From Saposhnikovia divaricata (taxonomy: Eukaryota; Streptophyta; Magnoliopsida; Apiales; Apiaceae), in contig CM071600.1 of NCBI GenBank assembly GCA_036435485.1, positions 58,649,546-58,713,545 of the forward strand: DNA of 64,000 bases, given 5' to 3'. Shown in pieces: positions 30,652 through 42,600 of the stretch; position 1 is the stretch's first letter; each line of letters begins with the position of its first letter. A model generated the notes under the pieces. It saw only the letters and a program-made list of their open reading frames with translations. It did no database searches and was not told the origin of the DNA. A program made the position numbers and the translations under genes.

Positions 30652-31683
30652 ATGAATAATTTGGAGGATGATGAGCATCCTAATGATTTAGTTAAAAATG
30701 CTGAATTAGCTGAATATCCAAAAAATTTGGATAAATTGAATAAATGGGTAATACCCTCTGTTCCCTTAGATCATATTTATAATATTGGATTCTTTGATTT
30801 TAAATCAAGACAGGTTATAAAAACAATGGAACAAACCATTAGAGTCACTGACTCTAATCAAACAATTAGATTATTAAATAAAAAGGATTTATTTCCTTTT
30901 AAAAGCTATAATTTTATTCATATTGGATTAATTCAAATAGCCTTTAAACCTTTAACGTTATTAGGTTTAAACACGAGTATAATGGCCTCTGTTAGAGATG
31001 GCCGATGTAGAGATTTTAAACAATCTCTAGCTGCGTTAATAGAAACCAGTTTATGCCATGGACCCGTCTATTTTGATGTGGCTCCAAATTTGACACTATC
31101 TTTAACTGATAGTCATTTGTTAGATGCTATGCAACTAACCTTACACACCCATGGATATAATTTTAAACCAGGTAGTGAGATTATAGCAATTTGCTATAGA
31201 ATTTATTACAAAGTATTAAATACTTTGAATCCGAAGGCCAAACAAATATCTTGTCCTGGAACTACAACTGTAGTTCAAACCAACTTATTAACTTCCAATA
31301 TAGCCACTAATAGAATGATTAAATGGAAAGAAATAGACTTCCCAGAGACTTGGTCTCTTCCTCAAGAACTAGAGCCTGAGCCTCAGGTCAACAAGGAAGT
31401 TGATCAAATTATTCAAACAACTGAAGGAGATGTAGAAATTAAATTTACATCTCAAAGAACTATTAGGATGCCTAGGACTAGGTCCGCTAGATATTCCTCT
31501 ACTAGTGATTATATCACTACCCCGAGCGTTTCAGCTAGAGCTTCGACTTCTCAATTCAGAGAAGAATCTACAGTTCCTGAACATGTAGAAGAAATTAGAA
31601 TTAGCCAAAATAAAATTCCAGAAGGAATTTATGAACAGAGTAGAGAATCTCCTACTCAATCAGAAATGAGTTTCCATATATAA
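30652..31683 (+). CDS. Movement protein, copy II
   Basis: Same 343-aa protein as copy I, with no residue change seen; intact frame and the same one-base overlap with the polyprotein start. Confidence 0.9.
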   Translation: MNNLEDDEHPNDLVKNAELAEYPKNLDKLNKWVIPSVPLDHIYNIGFFDFKSRQVIKTMEQTIRVTDSNQTIRLLNKKDLFPFKSYNFIHIGLIQIAFKPLTLLGLNTSIMASVRDGRCRDFKQSLAALIETSLCHGPVYFDVAPNLTLSLTDSHLLDAMQLTLHTHGYNFKPGSEIIAICYRIYYKVLNTLNPKAKQISCPGTTTVVQTNLLTSNIATNRMIKWKEIDFPETWSLPQELEPEPQVNKEVDQIIQTTEGDVEIKFTSQRTIRMPRTRSARYSSTSDYITTPSVSARASTSQFREESTVPEHVEEIRISQNKIPEGIYEQSRESPTQSEMSFHI

Positions 31684-34600
31684 TGATAGATTTATCCCCA
31701 GGAAGTAAGATGAGAGAAATTCTTAATCAAGAATTTCAACAAGAAAAACATGCCCAATTTAGGCAATGGTATTTTAAGAAATATTCTTCTGGAGACCTAA
31801 AAAGGTTTAAAGATGAATATTATAGTTATCTAGGTAAAACGGAAGATTATATATCTTTTGTTCATTGGTTCATGAAAACATATCTAAGTAAGACTAATAA
31901 CGAAATTCTAGTCTTACAAAGACCCTGGAAAACCCCTAAGGGAGACACCATTACTTCTCCCTATCCTCCAGAACAAACAATTTGTTTGAGTAATACCACA
32001 GAAGCTACGGCTTATACAAGCCTACAAAAACTAGAGACTACTCAAGCTACTGTGAAAGATTTAAATGCGATAATTAGATCGCAAAATTATACAAACACCT
32101 TTCTTACTTGTCTAGGTGACCATTTCTTAGCCCTAGAAAACGAGATAGTTTCTCTTAAGCAAGTGATAGAAAACGAATTAATTTCTTTAAAGAAATCTAT
32201 GGAGAAGCAACCTTCTTCAACCCTTGTTCCAGAATCCTCTAAGAACTATGCTCCTATGATTCAACCTCCAATTCCCATAAAAGGATTTAAATTAGATTCT
32301 AGTGGAGAAGAATTTATAAAAATTCTTCAACAAAAGTTCAACAATATGAACATATCAGTCTTATCTAAGGACGATGAATCTCAGCAATCTGAAACTTCAG
32401 AAACTGCTGAAGATTTAGAGGATATTAATAATTTAGCTACCATGTTTGCTAAACAACAAATTAGTAATCCAGAGATAAATCCTATTTATACTCCCAAATT
32501 AAATCCTATTTATCCTCCTAAATCTTTAGAAAAATTCTATTACCAAAGACCGTCTCCTCAGGATCTTCTATTTGAAGAACCAGATTATATTCAAGCCTCC
32601 TATTCAGGAAAAGAAATCTATGAATGGAATCTTGATGGCTTAAATGAAAAGCAAATATTCGATATGATACACCGAATGATGATGTACTCTACTGTTTGTA
32701 AACAGAATGGTAACACTGATAGTGCTATAGCTTCTTTCATTTCTACAGGATTTGTAGGACAAATCAGGGGATGGTGGGATCACTATTTTACCCTAGATCA
32801 AAGATTAGAAATTCTTAATCACAAAAAAATTATTAAAATAGAAAATGGTATTGTTACTACTGGCGAAGAAGATGCAGTTTATACTCTGTGTCTTACAATT
32901 CTACAACATTTTGTAGGAACTAATATTCCTGTTGCTGAGAAGCTATGTACGCTCCTCCAAAATCTTAGATGCCCCTCCTTAACCCATTTTAGGTGGTATA
33001 AAGATACATTTTTATCTAGAGTTTATCAATTAGGAGAACCAAATTCGGTTCACTGGAAGTCAAAATTTATAGACGGATTACCCCATCTTTTTGCTGAAAG
33101 GGTTAGGCAATCCTTAAGAAATAAAAATGATGGAGTTAATATTAATTATATTTCTCTAACATATGGAGAAATAATTAGCCATTGTGTTAATGAAGGATTA
33201 GCTCTATGTAATGACATAAAGCTAAAAAATCAGTTAAAGCAGCAAAAACTGTCAGAAAAACACCAATTAGGTGAATTCTGTGATCAGTTTGCCTTTGATG
33301 TAGGGAAAATTCCTAAAAATCAAGATAAGAAAAAGCAAAAGATTGCTTATAAAAGAAACAAGCTTTATAAGAATAATTCTTACAAATCAAAATATCCTTT
33401 TAAAACTTCTTATAAAAAGAATTATAAATCTTATAATAAATCGGATAAAAAACCTTTTGTTCCCAATAAGGGAAAAAGAAAAGCCAAAAGGATTGATATA
33501 ACTTGTCATAAATGTGGCAAAGTTGGTCATTATGCTAACCAATGTTGGACAAAAAAGGCCCTTAATAAAATAGAAGATGAGCAATTACGCTCTCAATTAG
33601 AAAAGGTCTTGCTGCATAGTTCTGATGAAGAACGGGAATCTTCTGATAACGAAGATTTAGCCCTCATTTATAATAGCTCTAGTGACTCAGATTCACAAAG
33701 TCCTGACAATAATGATTGCCAATGTAATGAGTTAAATTATTATAAATCTATAGTAGACATGAATGGATTAAATGTCTTAACTGCTGATCAAGATAGAGTC
33801 TTGAAGATTATAGATTCAATTTCTGATTTTGAGCTTAAAAAGCAAATGCTTGAAACTCTTATTAAAAATAATAAAAAAGAAGCTCCTTTAGTCATCGAAG
33901 CACCTTACCAGTTAAGTGAGGTATTAGATAGATTTCAAAAATCTACCCTTAAAGAAACTCCTGTTTCTCTTAATGATTTGAGAAAAGAAGTTAACTTATT
34001 AAAATATGAAATTACTCAGATTAAGCAGGATAATACTTTGTTATCCCAGAGGATTACTTTATTAGAAAGCAAGTCTTTAATAGCTAGTGATAGTAAGGAT
34101 ATTCCTTCTTCTAGTAATAAAAATGAAACAGAATATTTAAATCTGTTAGAACAAGTAACCTCTCAACAATGGTATATCAAAATTACTCTTGTAGTAAGCC
34201 GAGAATTTATTCTCAAAGATGAGATAGCCCTTGTTGACAGTGGTGCTGATTTAAATTGTATAAAAGAAGGAATAATTCCTACCAAATATTTTGAAAAAAC
34301 TACTCAATCTATATCTCATGCAGCTGGAGAAAAACTTCAAGTTAGATATAAGCTTTCTAACACTTATATCTGTAATAAAGATATTTGTCTCCCTACCTCT
34401 TTTATTCTAATAAAGAATATGAATCATAGAATAATATTAGGAAATCCTTTTCTTCATAATATTATGCCTCTCAACAATGTTGATAAAACCGGGATTTCTA
34501 CCATAATAGAAGGTAAGAATATAAAATTTGATTTTATTACAGATCCTCAAACTCGTATTATAAACGAGGTTAGAGACCGTCTTCTTAGTAAAGAAAAACA

Positions 34601-36092
34601 ATTATGTTTTCTCCAAGAAGAAATCAAAGTCTTAAGCATTAATGAGCAGCTTAACCAACCAACCACCAAAACCCAAATAAAAATCATTGAAAAGCAGTTC
34701 AATGATGAGGTTTGTAATGACCTCCCTAATGCTTTTTGGGATAGGAAAAAACATGTTGTTTCCCTTCCTTACATAGATGGTTTTAATGAAAACCAAATTC
34801 CTACTAAGGCTAGACCAGCCCAGATGAATAAAGAATATCTCGAATTATGCAAAAAAGAGATTGATTCTCTTTTAGTAAAAGGCTTGATTAGAAAGTCTAA
34901 ATCTCCCTGGAGTTGTACAGCATTCTATGTTAATAATGCTGCTGAGAAAGAAAGAGGCGTGCCTAGATTAGTCATTAATTATAAACCTCTTAATAAAGTT
35001 TTAAAATGGATTAGATATCCGATCCCTAACAAAAAAGATTTGTTAGACAGATTAAGCGATGCTTTAATCTTTTCTAAATTTGATATGAAATCAGGATATT
35101 GGCAAATCCAGATTAAAGAATCAGATAGGTATAAAACAGCCTTCACAGTTCCCTTTGGTCATTATGAATGGAATGTCTTACCTTTTGGCCAGAAGAATGC
35201 CCCTTCTGAATTTCAGAATATTATGAATGATATTTTTAATCCGTATACAGAATTTATTATTGTATATATAGATGATGTTTTAGTATTTTCTAAAACAATA
35301 GATCAGCATATTAAACACTTAAAAATATTTAAGAATTTAATAAAGACTAATGGATTAGTTATATCTTCTCCAAAAATGAGATTGTTCCAAACTCAAGTTA
35401 GGTTTTTGGGACATATTATTAATCAGGGAAAAATTATTCCCATAGATAGAAGTATAGAGTTTGCATCAAAATTTCCTAATGAAATTCTTGATAAAAAACA
35501 ACTGCAAAGATTTTTGGGCAGTCTTAATTATATTTCGGACTATTATGCTAATTTAGCACAAGATACAGCAATTCTGTATTCTAGACTCAAAAAGAAACCT
35601 GAACCATGGACTGAAAAGCATTCTCAGGCTGTTCAGAAAATCAAAGCAAAGGTAAAATGTTTACCTTGCTTATCCTTAGCCAATCCTAAATATTTCAAGA
35701 TAGTAGAAACAGATGCCTCTAATATAGGGTATGGAGGAATACTAAAACAAGTAATTCCTGAGACTTCAAAAGAAGTTCTTGTTAGATTCACTTCAGGAAA
35801 GTGGAATCCCACACAGTTAAAATATTCAACTGTAAAGAAAGAAATGCTTTCTATTATTAAATGTATTTCTAAATTTCAAGGTGATTTATTAAATCAGAAA
35901 TTTTTATTGCGAATTGATTGTAGTTCAGCAAAATCAATTATTGAAAAAGATGTTAAAAATCTTGTAGCAAAACAAATTTTTGCAGGATGGCAAGCTCAAC
36001 TAGCAGCCTTTGAATTTGATATTCAGTTTATAAAAGGAGAAAATAATTCTCTTGCTGATTATTTAACCCGTGAATTTTTACAGGGTGAATGA
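31683..36092 (+). CDS. Polyprotein, copy II (two-residue deletion)
   Basis: 1469 aa. Identical in layout to copy I. It lacks two residues (Arg-Lys) in the basic tract before the zinc knuckle because of a 6-bp in-frame deletion near 33426. It also has Tyr for Ser after LLK in the linker before the protease, Asp at residue 347 and His at the position after DQHIK. Zinc knuckle, protease DSG, RT YIDD and RNase H residues are all kept. Confidence 0.95.
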   Translation: MIDLSPGSKMREILNQEFQQEKHAQFRQWYFKKYSSGDLKRFKDEYYSYLGKTEDYISFVHWFMKTYLSKTNNEILVLQRPWKTPKGDTITSPYPPEQTICLSNTTEATAYTSLQKLETTQATVKDLNAIIRSQNYTNTFLTCLGDHFLALENEIVSLKQVIENELISLKKSMEKQPSSTLVPESSKNYAPMIQPPIPIKGFKLDSSGEEFIKILQQKFNNMNISVLSKDDESQQSETSETAEDLEDINNLATMFAKQQISNPEINPIYTPKLNPIYPPKSLEKFYYQRPSPQDLLFEEPDYIQASYSGKEIYEWNLDGLNEKQIFDMIHRMMMYSTVCKQNGNTDSAIASFISTGFVGQIRGWWDHYFTLDQRLEILNHKKIIKIENGIVTTGEEDAVYTLCLTILQHFVGTNIPVAEKLCTLLQNLRCPSLTHFRWYKDTFLSRVYQLGEPNSVHWKSKFIDGLPHLFAERVRQSLRNKNDGVNINYISLTYGEIISHCVNEGLALCNDIKLKNQLKQQKLSEKHQLGEFCDQFAFDVGKIPKNQDKKKQKIAYKRNKLYKNNSYKSKYPFKTSYKKNYKSYNKSDKKPFVPNKGKRKAKRIDITCHKCGKVGHYANQCWTKKALNKIEDEQLRSQLEKVLLHSSDEERESSDNEDLALIYNSSSDSDSQSPDNNDCQCNELNYYKSIVDMNGLNVLTADQDRVLKIIDSISDFELKKQMLETLIKNNKKEAPLVIEAPYQLSEVLDRFQKSTLKETPVSLNDLRKEVNLLKYEITQIKQDNTLLSQRITLLESKSLIASDSKDIPSSSNKNETEYLNLLEQVTSQQWYIKITLVVSREFILKDEIALVDSGADLNCIKEGIIPTKYFEKTTQSISHAAGEKLQVRYKLSNTYICNKDICLPTSFILIKNMNHRIILGNPFLHNIMPLNNVDKTGISTIIEGKNIKFDFITDPQTRIINEVRDRLLSKEKQLCFLQEEIKVLSINEQLNQPTTKTQIKIIEKQFNDEVCNDLPNAFWDRKKHVVSLPYIDGFNENQIPTKARPAQMNKEYLELCKKEIDSLLVKGLIRKSKSPWSCTAFYVNNAAEKERGVPRLVINYKPLNKVLKWIRYPIPNKKDLLDRLSDALIFSKFDMKSGYWQIQIKESDRYKTAFTVPFGHYEWNVLPFGQKNAPSEFQNIMNDIFNPYTEFIIVYIDDVLVFSKTIDQHIKHLKIFKNLIKTNGLVISSPKMRLFQTQVRFLGHIINQGKIIPIDRSIEFASKFPNEILDKKQLQRFLGSLNYISDYYANLAQDTAILYSRLKKKPEPWTEKHSQAVQKIKAKVKCLPCLSLANPKYFKIVETDASNIGYGGILKQVIPETSKEVLVRFTSGKWNPTQLKYSTVKKEMLSIIKCISKFQGDLLNQKFLLRIDCSSAKSIIEKDVKNLVAKQIFAGWQAQLAAFEFDIQFIKGENNSLADYLTREFLQGE

Positions 36093-37480
36093 CGACCCCT
36101 AATAGGGGAAGAGGCCGCGGTTATGGCCGAGGTCGAGGTTATGGGAATAACAATATGTTATCTCAAGAAAGTGTCCCACTAATAGGTGATTGGACTATAT
36201 ATCATCACAGACAAAGGATGCAGCAATTACCTGCACCTCCTAAAAAAGAAGATATTCCTTCTTCTAGCAAAACAACAACTTATAAAGATGTTGCTGTTAC
36301 TGAGGCCCAGCAGGATAAAGAATATTTCGAAAATCCTACCACCGAAACTATTTTGTTTCTGGAAGAAGAAGATCTTAAGCTCACTCCAAATGATGGATGG
36401 TCTTTAAGAACAAAATACCTTGAATCAAGAGGTTATGCTGGACTGAATAATCAGGGAAGGCAGAATTTAGAAATTTTGCTGAAAATCACTGAATCGATAA
36501 CGATTACTCATTATCATCAGAATAATAATCCTGAGAATTTTATAAATTTCAGCAAATGTCATATCCAGAAAATACTTCTTCCAAGAGAATGGGGATTTAA
36601 TCCCAATGCAGAAAAAGCTATAAAAATAGCAGAGGGAAAGTACATTTACTTCAACTACTGGGATTATGTAGAAGCTTTCACAAAGGCTTTTTACTATCAA
36701 AATCCGAAAAACAAGCATTCTTGGTTTTTCAGTATTGATCCAGGGGTGCTTAATAAGTCAGTTCCTAATTGGTTTTACCAATGGTGGGCAAAATTTGGTC
36801 CCTCTTTAGAAATTCTTCCTAAAGAAATTAAGGATTTATATATCCCTTGGTGCGACAATAGTCCTCTTATTGCTAGAGTAACTGCTGAAAGAATGATTAA
36901 GGGACAATGTCCTTTCATATTTTTTACTAAATTTCAAATTCCATGGATTTGGAGATGGATAATATCAGTCTCCCAAGATAATCTTGATATTCCTATTTTA
37001 CAAAGAAATTTCTTTTGTAAATGGTGGACTAATATAGATGCTAAGGATGTGCAGGCTAAAATAGCCACCATCAAAGCAACAATTGCTGCTGAAAAAGGCC
37101 AAGGTTCTAAAGAAAAATCGCCTAATCAACCTTCAATTGCCAATATGAAAGAATATTTTCAAAAGAAATATCCTACAGATTCAGAGGAACAAATAATGGT
37201 CCGAGTTTTAGACTTTATGAAAGAGCAATTTTTTAGTTCTTTTCCGTCTCATCCATCTCAGGAAGAGGATCAATCAATGAAAACTTCTTCATCTCAAGGA
37301 TCAATGGATTCTAACCCCTATAATTGTCTAGCAGGCGAATCTCAAGCCGAAGAAGAAGAACATTTGTCTACAGAAGAATCTCAGCAGGCTCAAGCCCGCG
37401 AACCATCCCTAGGAGATTTCTGGGATGCTATGACTCAGACTTTAATTCAAAAGTCCAAAGGAAAAGCCCCCCAAAGCTGA
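36089..37480 (+). CDS. 463-aa protein of unknown function, copy II
   Basis: As copy I but with Ser for Pro just before VPNWFYQWW (near residue 224) and a few silent changes. ATGA overlap with the polyprotein stop is retained. Confidence 0.75.
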   Translation: MTTPNRGRGRGYGRGRGYGNNNMLSQESVPLIGDWTIYHHRQRMQQLPAPPKKEDIPSSSKTTTYKDVAVTEAQQDKEYFENPTTETILFLEEEDLKLTPNDGWSLRTKYLESRGYAGLNNQGRQNLEILLKITESITITHYHQNNNPENFINFSKCHIQKILLPREWGFNPNAEKAIKIAEGKYIYFNYWDYVEAFTKAFYYQNPKNKHSWFFSIDPGVLNKSVPNWFYQWWAKFGPSLEILPKEIKDLYIPWCDNSPLIARVTAERMIKGQCPFIFFTKFQIPWIWRWIISVSQDNLDIPILQRNFFCKWWTNIDAKDVQAKIATIKATIAAEKGQGSKEKSPNQPSIANMKEYFQKKYPTDSEEQIMVRVLDFMKEQFFSSFPSHPSQEEDQSMKTSSSQGSMDSNPYNCLAGESQAEEEEHLSTEESQQAQAREPSLGDFWDAMTQTLIQKSKGKAPQS

Positions 37481-37483
37481 TCA

Positions 37484-37738
37484 ATGCCGACCTTATTTAA
37501 AGCATTTAAAAGGTTAAAGGATGATGAAAAGGAATGCCTCAATCTTACTCATCAGATTGATGATCTTGATTCTAAATACAAGAATGCATCTCTTCTAGAA
37601 AGGAAGAATCGGTCCACTTCAGAAATTATGAGGGATTTTCATGAGGTTAAGCGTCTCCGCAACCGAAGAGAAAATATTAAAATTCTCTATTCTATTCGGA
37701 GGAAAGTGCTTCTCAAGTATTCTAATCTGACAGGATGA
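37484..37738 (+). CDS. Small charged helical protein (84 aa), copy II
   Basis: Identical in sequence to copy I; same three-base gap upstream and ATGA overlap downstream. Confidence 0.7.
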   Translation: MPTLFKAFKRLKDDEKECLNLTHQIDDLDSKYKNASLLERKNRSTSEIMRDFHEVKRLRNRRENIKILYSIRRKVLLKYSNLTG

Positions 37739-37848
37739 GTGCCTTTGTCGACACAGCATCACTAATTCAAGGTCCATTATTTGGGAATCTACTATTGAAG
37801 GCAATAATATCTGCTTTTGCTGATGGAATTTTAGTGGGCAAAGCATAA
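37735..37848 (+). CDS. 37-aa hydrophobic ORF, copy II
   Basis: Identical to copy I, followed by the same hairpin and AATAAA. Confidence 0.5.
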   Translation: MSAFVDTASLIQGPLFGNLLLKAIISAFADGILVGKA

Positions 37849-38026
37849 TCTTTGCTTTAATAAAGTTTGTTGTTTGTTTTGTAAAAGTTGTTTGTTTGTA
37901 TTCATCATTGAATGCGTCGATGGGGCCCAATGAGCACCCGGCATCAATAATGTCTACTTTTCTTAAAGTTTTTGTCTGTTGTAATAATTCAGTACAATAG
38001 AGTGTATTAGTGTGTCTCTAACTCTC

Positions 38027-38034
38027 TATATAAA
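38027..38034 (+). promoter_or_regulatory. TATA box, copy II/III junction
   Basis: TATATAAA in the same inverted-repeat context as at 30032. One upstream base differs between copies (GAGTGTATTAG here for GTGTGTATTAG). Confidence 0.75.
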
Positions 38035-38164
38035 GAGAGCTTTGTATTGATATTCGATACGCTTCAATAACATTTCATTCTCTTCTTACTTGCTCATGTG
38101 CTGAGCCATTTCTTATATTAATACTATACTGCTGCTTTCCTATTCTTATCTGCTTCCGCATAGT

Positions 38165-38177
38165 TGGTATCAGAGCC
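38165..38177 (+). promoter_or_regulatory. Viral primer-binding site, copy III
   Basis: TGGTATCAGAGCC, identical to 30170-30182. Confidence 0.95.
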
Positions 38178-38300
38178 AAGTTTTGATTAGCCCTGGTTAA
38201 GGTACACCCTTTTATCTTTTATCTTATTCTTTTAATTTATGTCTATTCTTAGCTAAATTTCTGTTGTGGAAGATTGGATGTTCTAAGTAACGCAAGTATG

Positions 38301-38345
<45 letters not shown>

Positions 38346-38646
38346 AAAAAATCGGAATATTTTTAGTGTTTTCTTAAAATGTCATCTTTTATCCCGGAAG
38401 TAAAAATGGGAGTTTTCTGGATGATTTCATAAAAGAAAATTTTTGCTAAAAATATTTCACATCTTTGATTTCGTGGATGTAATCCGTCTGTCCCTCTGGT
38501 TGACAGTTAAACGAGTGAGTCGTTTGCAAAGATGACCAAAAATATTTTTATTTCTCGCACTTTTACTTTTTCATATCAAATAAACATACTTACGTAACTC
38601 AGAGGTCCAATCCACCACAACAGCTTTAGCCTTATCTTTCATTATT
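38178..38646 (+). promoter_or_regulatory. Viral leader of copy III
   Basis: Same short-ORF layout as copy II; the A-run at 38301-38342 is 42 bases, so the Lys-rich upstream ORF has the same frame as in copy II. Confidence 0.75.
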
Positions 38647-39678
38647 ATGAATAATTTGGAGGATGATGAGCATCCTAATGATTTAGTTAAAAATGCTGAA
38701 TTAGCTGAATATCCAAAAAATTTGGATAAATTGAATAAATGGGTAATACCCTCTGTTCCCTTAGATCATATTTATAATATTGGATTCTTTGATTTTAAAT
38801 CAAGACAGGTTATAAAAACAATGGAACAAACCATTAGAGTCACTGACTCTAATCAAACAATTAGATTATTAAATAAAAAGGATTTATTTCCTTTTAAAAG
38901 CTATAATTTTATTCATATTGGATTAATTCAAATAGCCTTTAAACCTTTAACGTTATTAGGTTTAAACACGAGTATAATGGCCTCTGTTAGAGATGGCCGA
39001 TGTATAGATTTTAAACAATCTCTAGCTGCGTTAATAGAAACCAGTTTATGCCATGGACCCGTCTATTTTGATGTGGCTCCAAATTTGACACTATCTTTAA
39101 CTGATAGTCATTTGTTAGATGCTATGCAACTAACCTTACACACCCATGGATATAATTTTAAACCAGGTAGTGAGATTATAGCAATTTGCTATAGAATTTA
39201 TTACAAAGTATTAAATACTTTGAATCCGAAGGCCAAACAAATATCTTGTCCTGGAACTACAACTGTAGTTCAAACCAACTTATTAACTTCCAATATAGCC
39301 ACTAATAGAATGATTAAATGGAAAGAAATAGACTTCCCAGAGACTTGGTCTCTTCCTCAAGAACTAGAGCCTGAGCCTCAGGTCAACAAGGAAGTTGATC
39401 AAATTATTCAAACAACTGAAGGAGATGTAGAAATTAAATTTACATCTCAAAGAACTATTAGGATGCCTAGGACTAGGTCCGCTAGATATTCCTCTACTAG
39501 TGATTATATCACTACCCCGAGCGTTTCAGCTAGAGCTTCGACTTCTCAATTCAGAGAAGAATCTACAGTTCCTGAACATGTAGAAGAAATTAGAATTAGC
39601 CAAAATAAAATTCCAGAAGGAATTTATGAACAGAGTAGAGAATCTCCTACTCAATCAGAAATGAGTTTCCATATATAA
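38647..39678 (+). CDS. Movement protein, copy III
   Basis: 343 aa, as copy I except Ile for Arg at residue 120, within the conserved core just after RDGRC. This charge loss in a conserved stretch could weaken function. Otherwise intact. Confidence 0.9.
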   Translation: MNNLEDDEHPNDLVKNAELAEYPKNLDKLNKWVIPSVPLDHIYNIGFFDFKSRQVIKTMEQTIRVTDSNQTIRLLNKKDLFPFKSYNFIHIGLIQIAFKPLTLLGLNTSIMASVRDGRCIDFKQSLAALIETSLCHGPVYFDVAPNLTLSLTDSHLLDAMQLTLHTHGYNFKPGSEIIAICYRIYYKVLNTLNPKAKQISCPGTTTVVQTNLLTSNIATNRMIKWKEIDFPETWSLPQELEPEPQVNKEVDQIIQTTEGDVEIKFTSQRTIRMPRTRSARYSSTSDYITTPSVSARASTSQFREESTVPEHVEEIRISQNKIPEGIYEQSRESPTQSEMSFHI

Positions 39679-42600
39679 TGATAGATTTATCCCCAGGAAG
39701 TAAGATGAGAGAAATTCTTAATCAAGAATTTCAACAAGAAAAACATGCCCAATTTAGGCAATGGTATTTTAAGAAATATTCTTCTGGAGACCTAAAAAGG
39801 TTTAAAGATGAATATTATAGTTATCTAGGTAAAACGGAAGATTATATATCTTTTGTTCATTGGTTCATGAAAACATATCTAAGTAAGACTAATAACGAAA
39901 TTCTAGTCTTACAAAGACCCTGGAAAACCCCTAAGGGAGACACCATTACTTCTCCCTATCCTCCAGAACAAACAATTTGTTTGAGTAATACCACAGAAGC
40001 TACGGCTTATACAAGCCTACAAAAACTAGAGACTACTCAAGCTACTGTGAAAGATTTAAATGCGATAATTAGATCGCAAAATTATACAAACACCTTTCTT
40101 ACTTGTCTAGGTGACCATTTCTTAGCCCTAGAAAACGAGATAGTTTCTCTTAAGCAAGTGATAGAAAACGAATTAATTTCTTTAAAGAAATCTATGGAGA
40201 AGCAACCTTCTTCAACCCTTGTTCCAGAATCCTCTAAGAACTATGCTCCTATGATTCAACCTCCAATTCCCATAAAAGGATTTAAATTAGATTCTAGTGG
40301 AGAAGAATTTATAAAAATTCTTCAACAAAAGTTCAACAATATGAACATATCAGTCTTATCTAAGGACGATGAATCTCAGCAATCTGAAACTTCAGAAACT
40401 GCTGAAGATTTAGAGGATATTAATAATTTAGCTACCATGTTTGCTAAACAACAAATTAGTAATCCAGAGATAAATCCTATTTATACTCCCAAATTAAATC
40501 CTATTTATCCTCCTAAATCTTTAGAAAAATTCTATTACCAAAGACCGTCTCCTCAGGATCTTCTATTTGAAGAACCAGATTATATTCAAGCCTCCTATTC
40601 AGGAAAAGAAATCTATGAATGGAATCTTGATGGCTTAAATGAAAAGCAAATATTCGATATGATACACCGAATGATGATGTACTCTACTGTTTGTAAACAG
40701 AATGGTAACACTGATAGTGCTATAGCTTCTTTCATTTCTACAGGATTTGTAGGACAAATCAGGGGATGGTGGGATCACTATTTTACCCTAGATCAAAGAT
40801 TAGAAATTCTTAATCACAAAAAAATTATTAAAATAGAAAATGGTATTGTTACTACTGGCGAAGAAGATGCAGTTTATACTCTGTGTCTTACAATTCTACA
40901 ACATTTTGTAGGAACTAATATTCCTGTTGCTGAGAAGCTATGTACGCTCCTCCAAAATCTTAGATGCCCCTCCTTAACCCATTTTAGGTGGTATAAAGAT
41001 ACATTTTTATCTAGAGTTTATCAATTAGGAGAACCAAATTCGGTTCACTGGAAGTCAAAATTTATAGACGGATTACCCCATCTTTTTGCTGAAAGGGTTA
41101 GGCAATCCTTAAGAAATAAAAATGATGGAGTTAATATTAATTATATTTCTCTAACATATGGAGAAATAATTAGCCATTGTGTTAATGAAGGATTAGCTCT
41201 ATGTAATGACATAAAGCTAAAAAATCAGTTAAAGCAGCAAAAACTGTCAGAAAAACACCAATTAGGTGAATTCTGTGATCAGTTTGCCTTTGATGTAGGG
41301 AAAATTCCTAAAAATCAAGATAAGAAAAAGCAAAAGATTGCTTATAAAAGAAACAAGCTTTATAAGAATAATTCTTACAAATCAAAATATCCTTTTAAAA
41401 CTTCTTATAAAAAGAATTATAAGAGGAAATCTTATAATAAATCGGATAAAAAACCTTTTGTTCCCAATAAGGGAAAAAGAAAAGCCAAAAGGATTGATAT
41501 AACTTGTCATAAATGTGGCAAAGTTGGTCATTATGCTAACCAATGTTGGACAAAAAAGGCCCTTAATAAAATAGAAGATGAGCAATTACGCTCTCAATTA
41601 GAAAAGGTCTTGCTGCATAGTTCTGATGAAGAACGGGAATCTTCTGATAACGAAGATTTAGCCCTCATTTATAATAGCTCTAGTGACTCAGATTCACAAA
41701 GTCCTGACAATAATGATTGCCAATGTAATGAGTTAAATTATTATAAATCTATAGTAGACATGAATGGATTAAATGTCTTAACTGCTGATCAAGATAGAGT
41801 CTTGAAGATTATAGATTCAATTTCTGATTTTGAGCTTAAAAAGCAAATGCTTGAAACTCTTATTAAAAATAATAAAAAAGAAGCTCCTTTAGTCATCGAA
41901 GCACCTTACCAGTTAAGTGAGGTATTAGATAGATTTCAAAAATCTACCCTTAAAGAAACTCCTGTTTCTCTTAATGATTTGAGAAAAGAAGTTAACTTAT
42001 TAAAATCTGAAATTACTCAGATTAAGCAGGATAATACTTTGTTATCCCAGAGGATTACTTTATTAGAAAGCAAGTCTTTAATAGCTAGTGATAGTAAGGA
42101 TATTCCTTCTTCTAGTAATAAAAATGAAACAGAATATTTAAATCTGTTAGAACAAGTAACCTCTCAACAATGGTATATCAAAATTACTCTTGTAGTAAGC
42201 CGAGAATTTATTCTCAAAGATGAGATAGCCCTTGTTGACAGTGGTGCTGATTTAAATTGTATAAAAGAAGGAATAATTCCTACCAAATATTTTGAAAAAA
42301 CTACTCAATCTATATCTCATGCAGCTGGAGAAAAACTTCAAGTTAGATATAAGCTTTCTAACACTTATATCTGTAATAAAGATATTTGTCTCCCTACCTC
42401 TTTTATTCTAATAAAGAATATGAATCATAGAATAATATTAGGAAATCCTTTTCTTCATAATATTATGCCTCTCAACAATGTTGATAAAACCGGGATTTCT
42501 ACCATAATAGAAGGTAAGAATATAAAATTTGATTTTATTACAGATCCTCAAACTCGTATTATAAACGAGGTTAGAGACCGTCTTCTTAGTAAAGAAAAAC

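Larger units (their letters stand above)
30170..38164 (+). mobile_element. Endogenous caulimovirid copy II, complete unit (7995 bp)
   Basis: Primer site to primer site, directly continuous with copies I and III. All five ORFs are open. It differs from copy III mainly by a 6-bp in-frame deletion in the polyprotein and a few substitutions. A head-to-tail arrangement with full units fits integration of a concatemer, or recombination between circular viral DNAs. Confidence 0.95.
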
